Numbered from the stretch's first letter, positions 44,205-53,033 are shown. The stretch is 64,000 bases of DNA from Microbacterium hydrocarbonoxydans (GCF_900105205.1 NZ_FNSQ01000005.1:3100001-3164000); one strand, 5' to 3'. Numbers and translations are program-made. Notes: a model not told the origin generated them from the letters alone.

Positions 44205-45598
44205 CGGTCCGGTCCGTCGCCGCCGTCGACCTCGGTGCGACCAGCGGTCGCGTCATGATCGGCCGGATCGGCGACGGCCGGCTCGACCTCGAACTCGTCT
44301 CGCGGTTCCCCAATGGGCCCGTCGAGCGCGAGGACGGCCTGCACTGGGACTTCGGCGCCCTCTACGAGCACGTCGTCGCCGGGCTTGCCGAGGCCGTGCG
44401 CCGAGAGCCGGGCATCGAGAGCATCGGCATCGACTCCTGGGCGGTCGACTACGGCCTGCTCCGAGACGGGGACCTGCTCGCCGAGCCGTTCCACTACCGC
44501 GATGCCCGCACGGCACGCGGGGTCGACGAGGTGCACGCGATCGCCGGGTTCGACGAGCTCTACCGACGCAACGGGCTGCAGTTCCTGCCCTTCAACACGC
44601 TCTACCAGTACCGTGTCGACTCCCGGCTGGCGGATGCGGATGCCGCGTTGCTGATCCCCGATCTCATCGCCTTCCTGCTCACCGGAAGGGCCGTCGCCGA
44701 ACACACGAACGCCTCGACCACCGGACTCCTCGGCGTCGACTCGGGCGAGTGGGACGCCGAGCTGGCGGAGCGCCTCGGCATCCCGTCGCGCATCCTGCCG
44801 ACGCTCGTCGACCCCGGCGAGACGATCGGCACGCTTCGCGCGGATCTGGTCGCACGCATCGGCAAGGACCTGCCCGTGATCGCGGTCGGCTCGCACGACA
44901 CGGCATCCGCTGTCGTCGCCGCTCCCCTGTCGACCCCGCACTCGGCGTACATCTCCTGCGGCACGTGGGGGCTGGTCGGCATCGAGCTGACCGAGCCGGT
45001 GCTGACGGATGCCGCCCGCGACGCGAACTTCACCCACGAGCTCGGTGTCGACCGCCGCTACCGGTTCCTGCACAACGTGACGGGGCTGTGGCTGCTGAGT
45101 GAGACCGTGCGGGCATGGGAGGCGGAGGACGGGTTGGCGATCGACCTGCCGGAGCTGCTCGCCGCGGCATCCGCGGTGACCGGCGACGTGCCGATCTTCG
45201 ACGCGAACGACTCGTCGCTCAGTGCACCGGGAGACATGCCCGCCCGCATCGCGGCGCTGCTCGGTGCGGCTGCGCCGTCGACCCGACCCGGCTTCGCTCG
45301 GTCGATCGTCGAGTCGATCGCGGCCGCGTTCGGGGAGGCGGTGCAGACCGCATCCGATCTGTCCGGGCGGGAGCTCGACAGCATCCATCTGGTCGGAGGC
45401 GGCTCGTTGAACCGTCTGCTCTGCCAGGCCACCGCCGACCGCACCGGGCTCCCCGTACTGGCCGGTCCCGTCGAGGCGACGGCGCTCGGCAACGTGCTGG
45501 TGCAGGCGCGCGCGCTCGGTGCCGCGCCCGCCTCGCTCGAGGAACTGCGCGCGCTCGTCGCCGCGACCCACGAGCCGGAGCTCTTCTCGCCCCGCTGA
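44201..45598 (+). CDS. rhaB: Rhamnulokinase
   Basis: 465 residues of the FGGY sugar kinase family. 'VAAVDLGATSGRVMIGRI' is the phosphate-binding N-terminus. 'GIDSWAVDYGLLR' (with the catalytic Asp region), 'VIAVGSHDTASAVVAAP', 'YISCGTWGLVGIE' and 'IHLVGGGSLNRLLCQATA' are typical of RhaB. It phosphorylates L-rhamnulose at C1 with ATP. Last gene of the five-gene operon, coupled to rhaEW by an ATGA overlap, and followed by a C-rich tract and a long hairpin. Confidence 0.95.
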   Translation: MTVRSVAAVDLGATSGRVMIGRIGDGRLDLELVSRFPNGPVEREDGLHWDFGALYEHVVAGLAEAVRREPGIESIGIDSWAVDYGLLRDGDLLAEPFHYRDARTARGVDEVHAIAGFDELYRRNGLQFLPFNTLYQYRVDSRLADADAALLIPDLIAFLLTGRAVAEHTNASTTGLLGVDSGEWDAELAERLGIPSRILPTLVDPGETIGTLRADLVARIGKDLPVIAVGSHDTASAVVAAPLSTPHSAYISCGTWGLVGIELTEPVLTDAARDANFTHELGVDRRYRFLHNVTGLWLLSETVRAWEAEDGLAIDLPELLAAASAVTGDVPIFDANDSSLSAPGDMPARIAALLGAAAPSTRPGFARSIVESIAAAFGEAVQTASDLSGRELDSIHLVGGGSLNRLLCQATADRTGLPVLAGPVEATALGNVLVQARALGAAPASLEELRALVAATHEPELFSPR

Positions 45599-45600
45599 CC

Positions 45601-45735
45601 TCGGCCTCCCGCCCCCTCTCCCGGGTCTGGCCCCGTCCCGGCCCGCCCTACCCCCTACGGCCCGCCTGCACCCGCCGGCCCGCCTGCACCCGCCGGCCCG
45701 CCTGCACCCGCCGGCCCCGTGCACACCTGCATGCC
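45601..45735 (+). promoter_or_regulatory. C-rich, G-poor tract after rhaB (possible Rho-loading region)
   Basis: The RNA-like strand from the rhaB stop onward is dominated by C with few G or A and little predicted structure. This is the composition described for Rho utilisation sites. It contains three perfect 18-bp tandem units (45661-45714) and ends at a perfect hairpin. A similar tract follows the LacI gene at 51724. Function is inferred from composition only. Confidence 0.35.
45661..45714. repeat. Three perfect tandem copies of an 18-bp unit
   Basis: The unit CCCGCCTGCACCCGCCGG occurs at 45661-45678, 45679-45696 and 45697-45714 without mismatch. It is non-coding, between the rhaB and rhaS stops. 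Copy number is likely variable between strains. Confidence 0.85.
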
Positions 45736-45741
45736 CAGATC

Positions 45742-45783
45742 ACGGATGGATGCCGAGAACACCCTTTCTCGGCATCCATCCGT
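45742..45783. terminator. Perfect 18-bp stem hairpin between converging rhaB and rhaS
   Basis: Arms 45742-45759 (ACGGATGGATGCCGAGAA) and 45766-45783 are perfect complements with a six-base loop. The right arm continues into a second, related GGCATGCATT sequence up to about 45802. It serves as a bidirectional terminator and is a relative of the repeats at 51812-51916. Confidence 0.7.
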
Positions 45784-45862
45784 CGTCTCGGCATGCATTC
45801 GTACCGAAAGACACGAAAAGGGGCGCCGAGGCCGAAGCCCCGACGCCCCTCACGAACCCGAC

Positions 45863-46906
45863 TCAGAAGTCGAAATCGCCGATGTTGTCCGCGTTGAACT
45901 CGAACGGGTCGCCGAGCAGCACGACGCCGTCGGCTCCGACGGTGTACTCGCCCAGGTCACCGGCGTCGAAGGTGTCGCCCTCTTCGCCCGTGATCTCGCC
46001 CTCCACGAGCGCCTTGGCTGCGAAGGCCGCGAGGTAGCCGAGGTCGGCCGGGTTCCACAGTGCGAACGCCGTGACGGTGCCGTCCTCGACGTACTCGCGC
46101 ATCTGGTTCGGGGTGCCGAGACCGGTGATCGCGACCTTGCCCTTGAAGTCGGAGGTCGAGACGTAGCGGGCGGCCGCAGCGATGCCGACCGTGGTGGGCG
46201 AGATGATGCCCTTCAGGTTCGGGTGGCTCTGCAGCAGGGCCGCCGTCTTGTCGAACGAGGTCTGGTCGTCGTCGTCGCCGTAGACGGTCTCGACCAGGGT
46301 GATGTCGGGGTAGTCGCTGGCGATGTACTCCTTCATCAGCTCGATCCACGCGTTCTGGTTTGTCGCGTTGGCCGACGCCGACAGGATGGCGACCTCGCCG
46401 GCTCCGCCGATCTGGTCAGCGATCAGGTCGACCTGCACCTTGGCGATGCCCTCGGAGTCGGCCTGGTTGATGAACAGGTCGCGGCACTCGGGGTTCGTGT
46501 CGGAGTCGAAGGTGACCACCTTGACGCCCGCGTCCCGCGCCTCGTTCAGCGCGTCGCAGATCGCCTTCGGGTCGTTGGCCGAGACGACCAGCGCGCCGAC
46601 GGCCTGCTGCGTCGCGGTGTTGATGTAGCTGACCTGGGCGTCAGGGGTGGCCTCGGCCGGACCGACCTCGGCGAAGGTGCCGCCGAACTCCTCGACGGCC
46701 TTCTTGCCACCCTCGCTGGAGGTGTCGAAGTACGGGTTTCCGAGGTTCTTGGGCAGGAACGTGATGGCGAGGTTGTCGGACCCGCCCTCCCCTTCCGAGC
46801 CCGATCCGCCGGATCCGCCGCTGGTGTCGGCGCAGCCGCTCAGCACGAGCGCTGCGGCCACGGCGACCGCCGCGAAGCCGGCGATCCTCTTACGTGCAAA
46901 CGTCAT
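45863..46906 (-). CDS. rhaS: Rhamnose ABC transporter substrate-binding lipoprotein
   Basis: 347 residues from the ATG at 46906 (AAAGGAAG upstream). The lipobox 'LVLSGCADT' is followed by a Gly/Ser linker and a ribose-binding-type domain: 'LAITFLPKNLGNPYFDTSSE', 'VGALVVSANDPKAICDALN', 'VKVVTFDSDTNPECRDLFI' and 'GLGTPNQMREYVEDGTV'. The CUT2 type and its place after rhaT-rhaP-rhaQ, converging on the rhamnose catabolic operon, match the RhaSTPQ system first described in Rhizobium leguminosarum. Confidence 0.92.
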   Translation of the reverse strand: MTFARKRIAGFAAVAVAAALVLSGCADTSGGSGGSGSEGEGGSDNLAITFLPKNLGNPYFDTSSEGGKKAVEEFGGTFAEVGPAEATPDAQVSYINTATQQAVGALVVSANDPKAICDALNEARDAGVKVVTFDSDTNPECRDLFINQADSEGIAKVQVDLIADQIGGAGEVAILSASANATNQNAWIELMKEYIASDYPDITLVETVYGDDDDQTSFDKTAALLQSHPNLKGIISPTTVGIAAAARYVSTSDFKGKVAITGLGTPNQMREYVEDGTVTAFALWNPADLGYLAAFAAKALVEGEITGEEGDTFDAGDLGEYTVGADGVVLLGDPFEFNADNIGDFDF

Positions 46907-46961
46907 TGTTCTTCCTTTCGTGATGATCACCGCAGGCGGATGCCGGCGATGAGAGGCTGCC

Positions 46962-48011
46962 TCATGGTGCGGGAGAGGCTGCTACGCGGAGCGGCGGACC
47001 GGCCTTCGCACGGACGCGCTGCGCCCAGGCGAGGACGCTGGCTGCGACGACCGAGAAGATCAGCAGCCCGCCGGTGATGATGTTGATGACGTCGGAGGTG
47101 ACCCCGGCGAGACGCAGGCTGCTGCCGAGCACCCCGATGAGGAGCACTGCGGCGACGACGCCGTGCAGGTGCCCGCGCCCGCCGAAGACCGAGACGCCGC
47201 CGAGTACGACGGCCGCGATCACCTGCAGTTCGAGACCTGTGGCGTTGTCGCCTCGGGCGCTGCCGAACCGAAGCGTGTAGAAGATGCCCGCGAATGCTGC
47301 GACGACGCCGGACAGCACGAACAGGATGAACTTCGTCCGTTCGACGTTCACGCCCGAGAATCGCGCGGCATCCTTCGACAGTCCGATCGCGAAGACCCCG
47401 CGGCCGAACGGCGTGAAGTGCAGCAGCACGACGAAGAGCACGAGCAGGATGAGGAACGGGATCACGATGTACGGGATCGTCGTGCCGGCGATCTTCGCCT
47501 TCGCCAGAGCGGTCCACGTCTCGGGGAAGTCGGTCACGGCCGTGGTTCCGAGGAGTCCGACCGCGAGACCGCGGAAGAGAGCGAGCGTGCCGATCGTGAC
47601 GGCGAGCGAGGGCAGTCCGACGATCGTCACGAGGAAGCCGTTGAACGCTCCCCCGACGACGCCGACGAGGAGGGCTGCGAGCGCCGCGACCTCGAACGGC
47701 GCGCCCGATTCGGTGAGCACCCCCGTGACGACGCTCGCGAGACCCACCATGGATCCGACGGAGAGGTCGATCTCGCCGGTGATCATGACCAGGGTCATCG
47801 GCAGTGCGATGAGCAGGATCGGCGAGACATCGAGCAGCAGGTAGTTCGCGGTGATCGGCTGCGCGAACCCGCGGATCGTGACGGCGGCGACGATCGTCAC
47901 CAGCACGAGCAGCGCGATGATCGCGAACTCGCGGTTGATGAAGATGCGCCGCCAGAGCGGACGGTCGTAGTCGCGGATGACGCGGGTCGAGGTCGTCGTC
48001 GTGGTGGTCAT
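46962..48011 (-). CDS. rhaQ: Rhamnose ABC transporter permease (CUT2)
   Basis: 349 residues with about ten membrane helices. 'MTLVMITGEIDLSVGSMVGLASV' is the CUT2 permease signature, and 'NVERTKFILFVLSGVVAAFAGI' and 'VLGGVSVFGGRGHLHG' are the other conserved blocks. Its start overlaps the stop of the first permease (48008-48011). The P/Q naming follows gene order in the Rhizobium system and is a convention only. Confidence 0.9.
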   Translation of the reverse strand: MTTTTTTSTRVIRDYDRPLWRRIFINREFAIIALLVLVTIVAAVTIRGFAQPITANYLLLDVSPILLIALPMTLVMITGEIDLSVGSMVGLASVVTGVLTESGAPFEVAALAALLVGVVGGAFNGFLVTIVGLPSLAVTIGTLALFRGLAVGLLGTTAVTDFPETWTALAKAKIAGTTIPYIVIPFLILLVLFVVLLHFTPFGRGVFAIGLSKDAARFSGVNVERTKFILFVLSGVVAAFAGIFYTLRFGSARGDNATGLELQVIAAVVLGGVSVFGGRGHLHGVVAAVLLIGVLGSSLRLAGVTSDVINIITGGLLIFSVVAASVLAWAQRVRAKAGPPLRVAASPAP

Positions 48012-49039
48012 GATTCGTCCCTCGCCTCGATGAGCTGGCGTCTCTGTCTCACCGCGAGCACGCGGTCGAGCACGATGGCCCCGATGATCAGCACGCCGAC
48101 CACGGCACGCTGCCAGAAGTCCGGAATGCCGAGGATCGGCAGCGCACGGTTGATGGTCATCAGGAGCATGGCGCCGATGGCCGCGCCCCAGACGGTGCCG
48201 ACACCGCCGGTGATCGCGATGCCGCCGATGACGGCTGCTCCGACCGCATCCAGCTCCCAGCCGCTGCCGGCCTGCGAGCTGATCGATCCGTAGCGCGCGG
48301 CATAGAAGACGCCGGCGAGACCGGCGAGTGCCCCGGAGAGGATGAACGCCGAGAGCACCCGGCGGGTGACCTTGAGTCCGTAGAGCTCGGCGGCCGACGG
48401 GTCGGAGCCGATCGCGTAGTACTCGCGACCCCCGCGGGTGTTGCGCAGGTACCAGGCGGCGAGCGCGAGCACGATCACGGCGATGATCGACAGCACAGGG
48501 ATGAACAGCACCTGCTGCGTGCCGAGGCCGAGGAAGTCCTTGGGCATGTCGGAGGCGTTGATGCGGTCGCTGCCGGTCCACAGCACGTTTATGCCGCGGT
48601 AGGCATACAAGGTGCCGAGCGTGATGACCATCGCCGGAACCTTCGCGAAGGCCACCAGAGCGCCGTTCACGAGACCGAGGAAGGCGCCGAGCAGGACGGC
48701 CGCGATCACGACGACCACGATCGGGATGCCGGGGACGTCGACGAACAGGCGTCCGGTGAGGTAGGCAGTGAGGCCCATCACAGAGCCGACCGACAGGTCG
48801 ACGTTGCGCGTGATGATCACGATCGCCTGGCCGACCGCGACCAGCATGAGGATCGACGGCGTGAGCAGCAGGTCGCGCCAGCCGTCGGAGCTGAAGAGGA
48901 AGGCCGGGTTCTTGACAGTCGCGGCGATCACCACGACGACGAGGGCGGCGAGGATGCCGAACTCGCGCGCGCGGCCGATGCCGCCGGGCTTCTTCGCGAT
49001 CGCCGGAGCGGCGGCCGCGGGTGCGGTGGTGGTGCTCAT
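48008..49039 (-). CDS. rhaP: Rhamnose ABC transporter permease (CUT2)
   Basis: 343 residues. '[23 protein letters not shown]' and '[22 protein letters not shown]' mark a ribose/rhamnose-type permease. An Ala/Pro-rich N-terminal tail precedes the first helix. It overlaps both neighbours by four bases (rhaT stop and rhaQ start), so the three membrane-complex proteins are made in step and probably form a heterodimeric channel. Confidence 0.9.
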   Translation of the reverse strand: MSTTTAPAAAAPAIAKKPGGIGRAREFGILAALVVVVIAATVKNPAFLFSSDGWRDLLLTPSILMLVAVGQAIVIITRNVDLSVGSVMGLTAYLTGRLFVDVPGIPIVVVVIAAVLLGAFLGLVNGALVAFAKVPAMVITLGTLYAYRGINVLWTGSDRINASDMPKDFLGLGTQQVLFIPVLSIIAVIVLALAAWYLRNTRGGREYYAIGSDPSAAELYGLKVTRRVLSAFILSGALAGLAGVFYAARYGSISSQAGSGWELDAVGAAVIGGIAITGGVGTVWGAAIGAMLLMTINRALPILGIPDFWQRAVVGVLIIGAIVLDRVLAVRQRRQLIEARDES

Positions 49040-50565
49040 GAGTGCAGCTCCGATGAGTGGGTGGCGGCGAACATGACGTTCTCGCTGGTGGCGTCGTCGC
49101 GGGAGATCTCGGCGGTGATCCGGCCCTCGCGCATCACGAGGACGCGGTCGGCCATGCCCAGCACCTCGGGCAGCTCGGACGAGATCATCAGGATGCCCAT
49201 GCCCTCGCCGGCCAGTTGCGACAGCAGCCGGTGCACCTCGGACTTGGTGCCGACGTCGATGCCGCGGGTCGGCTCGTCGATGATCAGGACGCGTGGGTCG
49301 GTCGCCAGCCACTTGGCCAGCACGACCTTCTGCTGATTGCCTCCGGAGAGAGTGGATGCCACGGTGTCGAGCGCGTGCGTCTTCACCTCCAGGCGCGAGG
49401 CCCACTCCTTCGCGGCGCGGTTCTCGATGCCGTTCGTGATCAGACCCCACTTCGAGAGGCGCCGACGGATGGCGAGCGTGATGTTGCCGCCGACGCTCGC
49501 GTCGATCACGAGGCCCTGCTTGCGGCGGTCCTCGGGCACGAGTGCGAGTCCGCTGCGCATCGCGGCGGTCGGGTTGCGGCGGGCGACGCCTGCGCCGAGC
49601 ATCCGCACCTCTCCCTCGTCGTACGGGTCGACGCCGAAGACGGCGCGGGCGACCTCGCTGCGACCGGCACCGACGAGGCCCGCGAGAGCGACGATCTCGC
49701 CGGCGCGCACGTTGAACGAGATGTCGTGGAAGACGCCGGGCCGGTTCAGTCCGGTGACCTCCAGCAGCGGCTCGCCGACGACGGCCGCCTGCTTCGGGAA
49801 GAGCTCGGTGACGTCGCGTCCGACCATCTGTCGGACGAGGTCGTCGACGGTGGTCTCTGCGATGGGGGTCGTGGCGATATACGCGCCGTCGCGCATGACC
49901 GTGACGGTGTCGCACAGGTCGAAGACCTCGTCGAAGCGGTGCGAGATGAAGAGGATCGCTCGCCCCTCGTCGCGAAGGCTCCGGGCGACCGCGAACAGCC
50001 GATCGACCTCGACGCCGCTGAGTGCCGCGGTCGGCTCGTCCATGATCAGCACGCTGGCGTCGAGCGAGATCGCCTTCGCGATCTCGATGATCTGCTGGTC
50101 GGCGATCGACAGACCTTCGGTGATGCGATCGGGATCGAGCGTCACGCCCAGGCGGCGGAAGATCTGGTCCACCTCGGTGCGCATGGCCTTGCGGTCGATG
50201 CGGCCGAGGACGCCGGTGGGCTGACGTCCCATGAAGATGTTCTCGGTGACCGAGAGATCGGGGAACAGTGTCGGCTCCTGGTAGATGACCGCGATTCCCG
50301 CGGCCTTCGACTGGGCGGTACTGGTGAAGTCGACGTCATCGCCGTGCAGACGGAAGTCTCCGGAGTCGCGCCGATAGAGGCCCGCCATGATCTTGACGAG
50401 CGTCGACTTGCCCGCACCGTTCTCTCCGATGAGGGCGTGGATCGAACCGGGGCGAAGCGTCAGGCTGCCGGAGCGGAGCGCGACGACGGGGCCGAAGGAC
50501 TTCACGACCCGATGCAGCTCGAGCGCGGTGGGGGGAGCGCTGCGGGCGGAGGCTGCGTCTACCAC
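49036..50565 (-). CDS. rhaT: Rhamnose ABC transporter ATP-binding protein (two ABC domains)
   Basis: 509 residues from a GTG at 50565 with GAGAGGAAAG upstream. The first ATPase is canonical: Walker A 'GENGAGKST', signature '[15 protein letters not shown]' and '[12 protein letters not shown]'. The second has the degenerate Walker A 'GLVGAGRSE' but an intact '[16 protein letters not shown]' and '[13 protein letters not shown]', the normal asymmetry in CUT2 sugar importers. Promoter-proximal gene of the importer operon, divergent from the LacI regulator, with a perfect TGAATCGATTCA site between them. Confidence 0.93.
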   Translation of the reverse strand: MVDAASARSAPPTALELHRVVKSFGPVVALRSGSLTLRPGSIHALIGENGAGKSTLVKIMAGLYRRDSGDFRLHGDDVDFTSTAQSKAAGIAVIYQEPTLFPDLSVTENIFMGRQPTGVLGRIDRKAMRTEVDQIFRRLGVTLDPDRITEGLSIADQQIIEIAKAISLDASVLIMDEPTAALSGVEVDRLFAVARSLRDEGRAILFISHRFDEVFDLCDTVTVMRDGAYIATTPIAETTVDDLVRQMVGRDVTELFPKQAAVVGEPLLEVTGLNRPGVFHDISFNVRAGEIVALAGLVGAGRSEVARAVFGVDPYDEGEVRMLGAGVARRNPTAAMRSGLALVPEDRRKQGLVIDASVGGNITLAIRRRLSKWGLITNGIENRAAKEWASRLEVKTHALDTVASTLSGGNQQKVVLAKWLATDPRVLIIDEPTRGIDVGTKSEVHRLLSQLAGEGMGILMISSELPEVLGMADRVLVMREGRITAEISRDDATSENVMFAATHSSELHS

Positions 50566-50613
50566 TGGCTTTCCTCTCCGTTGAGGGGGATGATGATCGG
50601 AATGAACTTTACC

Positions 50614-50625
50614 TGAATCGATTCA
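50614..50625. promoter_or_regulatory. Rhamnose-regulator operator (TGAATCGATTCA)
   Basis: A perfect 12-bp palindrome 49 bp before rhaT and 91 bp before the regulator gene. A second half-site (CGTTTCA, 50630-50636) follows. It nearly equals TGAAACGATTCA before rhaM, the strongest sign that one repressor controls uptake and breakdown. Confidence 0.7.
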
Positions 50626-50715
50626 AGCTCGTTTCAGGCTAGTGTATGTGATGCCGGTCTCAGGTCAACCCCCGATGCCGAAGCGTGATCCGCCCGACGA
50701 CGAGAGGACAGCCGA

Positions 50716-51723
50716 ATGCCGATCAGCATCCGCGATGTCGCCGTTCGCGCGGGCGTCTCGGTCGGCACGGTCTCCAACGTCCTGAACCGCCCGGACGAGG
50801 TCTCCAGCGAATCCGTCGAACGCGTGACCCAGGCGATCGAGGAGCTCGGCTACGTGCGCAACGACGCCGCGCGCAAACTCAGAGCAGGGGTCAGCACGAC
50901 CGTCGGATTCGTGGTCCTCGACGGGCAGAACCCCTTCTACAACGACGTGGTCCGCGGTGCCGAGGACGAAGCATCCAGCCATGGGATCGCCATTCTGTAC
51001 GGCAATACCGACGAGGATCCGTCACGGGAGAAGGTCTACCTCGACCTGTTCCGCGAGCAGCAGGTGCGCGGGCTGCTCATCGCCCCGTACGGCGACGTCA
51101 TGACGCAGCTGCGCCGGTTCCGCTCGAGCGGCATCGCGACGGTGCTCGTCGACAGGTTCAGCGCCGACAGCGGCTTCTCGTCGGTCTCGGTCGACAGCGT
51201 CGCCGGGGGACGACTGGCGGTCGAGCATCTGATCGAGGGAGGGCGGCGGCGCATCGCGTTCGTCGGCGGCCCCTTCGACATCCGCCAGGTCACGGATCGC
51301 CTGGCCGGCGCCAGAGCGGCCGCGGAGAATGCGGCCGTGCACATCGAGCTCGAGGTCGTTCCCACCTCGGCGATGACCGTCGAGGAGGGAGTCGCGGCCG
51401 GCGCACGCCTGCTCACGCGCCCGCGACGGGAGTGGCCGGATGCGCTGTTCGCCGCCAACGACCTCCTCGCGCTCGGTCTGCTGCAGTCCCTCGTCTCGGG
51501 AGGGCGCGTCCTCGTGCCGGACGAGATCGCCCTGATCGGGTTCGACGACAACCCGTTCGCGGCAGCGGCGGCGGTGCCGCTGTCATCCATCCGCCAGCCC
51601 AGTCGCATGATCGGCCGCACCGCGCTGCGCATCGTGCTCGAAGAGGCGGCGGACCCGGAGAGCATCCCCCGTCAGACGGTGTTCCCGCCTGAACTCATCG
51701 TCCGTCGCTCGACCAGCGGCTGA
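50716..51723 (+). CDS. LacI-family regulator of the rhamnose regulon (RhaR-like)
   Basis: 335 residues with GAGAGGA before the ATG. The DNA-binding head has 'IRDVAVRAGVSVGTVSNVLN' and the hinge 'YVRNDAARKLRAGVSTTVGF'. The effector domain includes 'GQNPFYNDVVRGAEDEA', 'GRRRIAFVGGPFDIRQVTDR' and 'IGFDDNPFAAAAAVPLSSIRQPS'. It is divergent from rhaTPQS and probably represses that operon and rhaM-rhaB, released by L-rhamnose or a pathway intermediate. LacI-type rhamnose regulators are known in several phyla. Followed by a C-rich tract and repeats. Confidence 0.9.
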   Translation: MPISIRDVAVRAGVSVGTVSNVLNRPDEVSSESVERVTQAIEELGYVRNDAARKLRAGVSTTVGFVVLDGQNPFYNDVVRGAEDEASSHGIAILYGNTDEDPSREKVYLDLFREQQVRGLLIAPYGDVMTQLRRFRSSGIATVLVDRFSADSGFSSVSVDSVAGGRLAVEHLIEGGRRRIAFVGGPFDIRQVTDRLAGARAAAENAAVHIELEVVPTSAMTVEEGVAAGARLLTRPRREWPDALFAANDLLALGLLQSLVSGGRVLVPDEIALIGFDDNPFAAAAAVPLSSIRQPSRMIGRTALRIVLEEAADPESIPRQTVFPPELIVRRSTSG

Positions 51724-51811
51724 CCCCACCCGCCCTCGCCCCCGACCCGCCCCCACCTGGCTCCACCCGGCCACCCGGCCCGGCTCCGCCCACTTGCATG
51801 CCGAAAAGACA

Positions 51812-51916
51812 GATGCATGCCGGAACCGGCGATTCCGGCATGCATCCGTCATCCGAGCATGCATTTGGAAGTCGACCCGGCGATTTCGGCATGCATCCGT
51901 CATCCGAGCATGCATT
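51812..51916. repeat. Palindromic intergenic repeat cluster with two 38-bp direct copies
   Basis: A perfect 14-bp stem (51812-51825 with 51833-51846; GATGCATGCCGGAA) merges into a 38-bp unit at 51828-51865. That unit is repeated at 51879-51916 with a single C-to-T difference (period 51 bp). Each unit holds GCATGCATCC and GCATGCATT elements, related to the hairpin at 45742-45802. The second copy ends on the first base of the next gene's stop codon. Probable bidirectional terminator and possibly a small repeat family. Confidence 0.75.
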
Positions 51917-53007
51917 CAGCAGCGGACGAATGCCTCGGCCTCGGCGTCGGCGCCCGCCTCACCCGTCCCGCCGTACGGCCGCGCGAGCGGCCGCCGCAGC
52001 CCCTCGTAGTCGACCGAGGGCCAGCGGTCATCGACCGTGAGGACCTCCCATCCCTCTGGTGCGAGAAGCATGGTGTCCTCCACCTTGACCCCCGGCGCGG
52101 TCGGGTTCCACGCGAACGCCTGATGCTCGACGATCACGTCGTCGGTGGATGCGGTCGCGCGCGGGTCGCGGCCGGCATAGCCGGTCGGCCCGCCCTGGTG
52201 ATGCCGTCGCCACTCGTCGGCGTCGAAGCCGAACCGCGCGTACGCCGCCGTCCCCGCGGCGAAGGCGTCCGAAAGCCGCGCTCCCGGCACGGACCCATCG
52301 AGGAACGCCCGCTCGACCCCCCACAGCGGCTCGTCGTCGACCGGCTCGCCGATCCATCGCGTCGCGTTCGCGATCAGCCCGTTCTTGCGTCCGCACACGA
52401 CGACCATCACGCGATCACCCAGCACGCCGGCGGTGGGCAGCGGATGCCGGAACCCCTGACGCGCGGCACCGGCGACCAGCACGACGAGCGGATCGATCCC
52501 CCGCGTGACGAGCGCGGCCGACACCTCGGCGGCCACCATCCGTTCGCTCTCTGCGGGGTCCACCACGCCGAGCACGTCCGTCAGCGCCTCCGCCGTCTCC
52601 CGTCCGAGTGCGCGGTAGCGCCCGCGGTCCCCCGGCAGCAATCGGGCGCGAGCAGCCCGCAGCGCGGCAGCGACGTCGGCCTCCGGCACGGCCGCATGCT
52701 CGGCAGCCGCGATAGACGGCGGGGTCCACCACGGCACGCGGATCACCCGCTCGGCGTCCTCCGGCAGCAGCTCCTCCGCGATCAGCCGGTCGGCCTCGTT
52801 GTCGGCGACGAAGAGCGTATCTCCGGCATCCGAGGCCAGCACCGCCAGGACCGGCGGTCCGGCCAGTGAGACGTGGGTGCGCGCGCCGTCGAGGTACCAC
52901 GACACCGCCTCGTGCGAGGTGAGCAGAAGCGGCTCTCCGCCGAGCTCCCGGCGCACACGCGCGACTCTCTCCTGCTTCTCGACGCGATCCTCGGATGCTC
53001 CGGCCAT
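51916..53007 (-). CDS. M24 (pita-bread fold) family protein with degenerate metal site
   Basis: 363 residues from the ATG at 53007 (GAGGAGAGGG upstream). The N-terminal creatinase-like domain ('EPLLLTSHEAVSWYLDGART') and the C-terminal pita-bread domain are both recognisable. In true M24 aminopeptidases the second domain supplies Asp, Asp, His, Glu, Glu as metal ligands. Here the matching positions read Cys (VMVVVCGRKNGL), Asn (IANATRW), His (RRHHQGG), Asn (FAWNPTAPG) and Glu (VKVEDTML). By eye, three of five are lost, so it may be a metal-independent hydrolase like creatinase, or a binding protein. Divergent from the LacI gene at 53091 with an AAAACGTTTT site between. Confidence 0.75.
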   Translation of the reverse strand: MAGASEDRVEKQERVARVRRELGGEPLLLTSHEAVSWYLDGARTHVSLAGPPVLAVLASDAGDTLFVADNEADRLIAEELLPEDAERVIRVPWWTPPSIAAAEHAAVPEADVAAALRAARARLLPGDRGRYRALGRETAEALTDVLGVVDPAESERMVAAEVSAALVTRGIDPLVVLVAGAARQGFRHPLPTAGVLGDRVMVVVCGRKNGLIANATRWIGEPVDDEPLWGVERAFLDGSVPGARLSDAFAAGTAAYARFGFDADEWRRHHQGGPTGYAGRDPRATASTDDVIVEHQAFAWNPTAPGVKVEDTMLLAPEGWEVLTVDDRWPSVDYEGLRRPLARPYGGTGEAGADAEAEAFVRC

Positions 53008-53023
53008 GCGACCCTCTCCTCGC

Positions 53024-53033
53024 AAAACGTTTT
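53024..53033. promoter_or_regulatory. LacI-type operator AAAACGTTTT between divergent genes
   Basis: A perfect 10-bp palindrome with CpG centre lies 17 bp before the M24 gene and 58 bp before the LacI gene. It closely matches the GAAAACGTTTCC site before the 54188 operon. Confidence 0.65.

Noticed and set aside
45661..45714. The tandem 18-bp repeats considered as a CRISPR-like array
   Set aside because: Units are directly adjacent with no spacers and no cas genes are in the window.
44117..45724. A 535-codon minus-strand frame opposite rhaB, starting in the 18-bp repeats
   Set aside because: The repeated N-terminus simply translates the tandem repeat, and the rest is antisense of rhaB with no family features.
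51583..51915. A minus-strand frame with repeated MHARMTDACRNRR peptide
   Set aside because: The peptide repeat comes from the palindromic intergenic repeats; there is no ribosome site and the frame runs antisense into the LacI gene.
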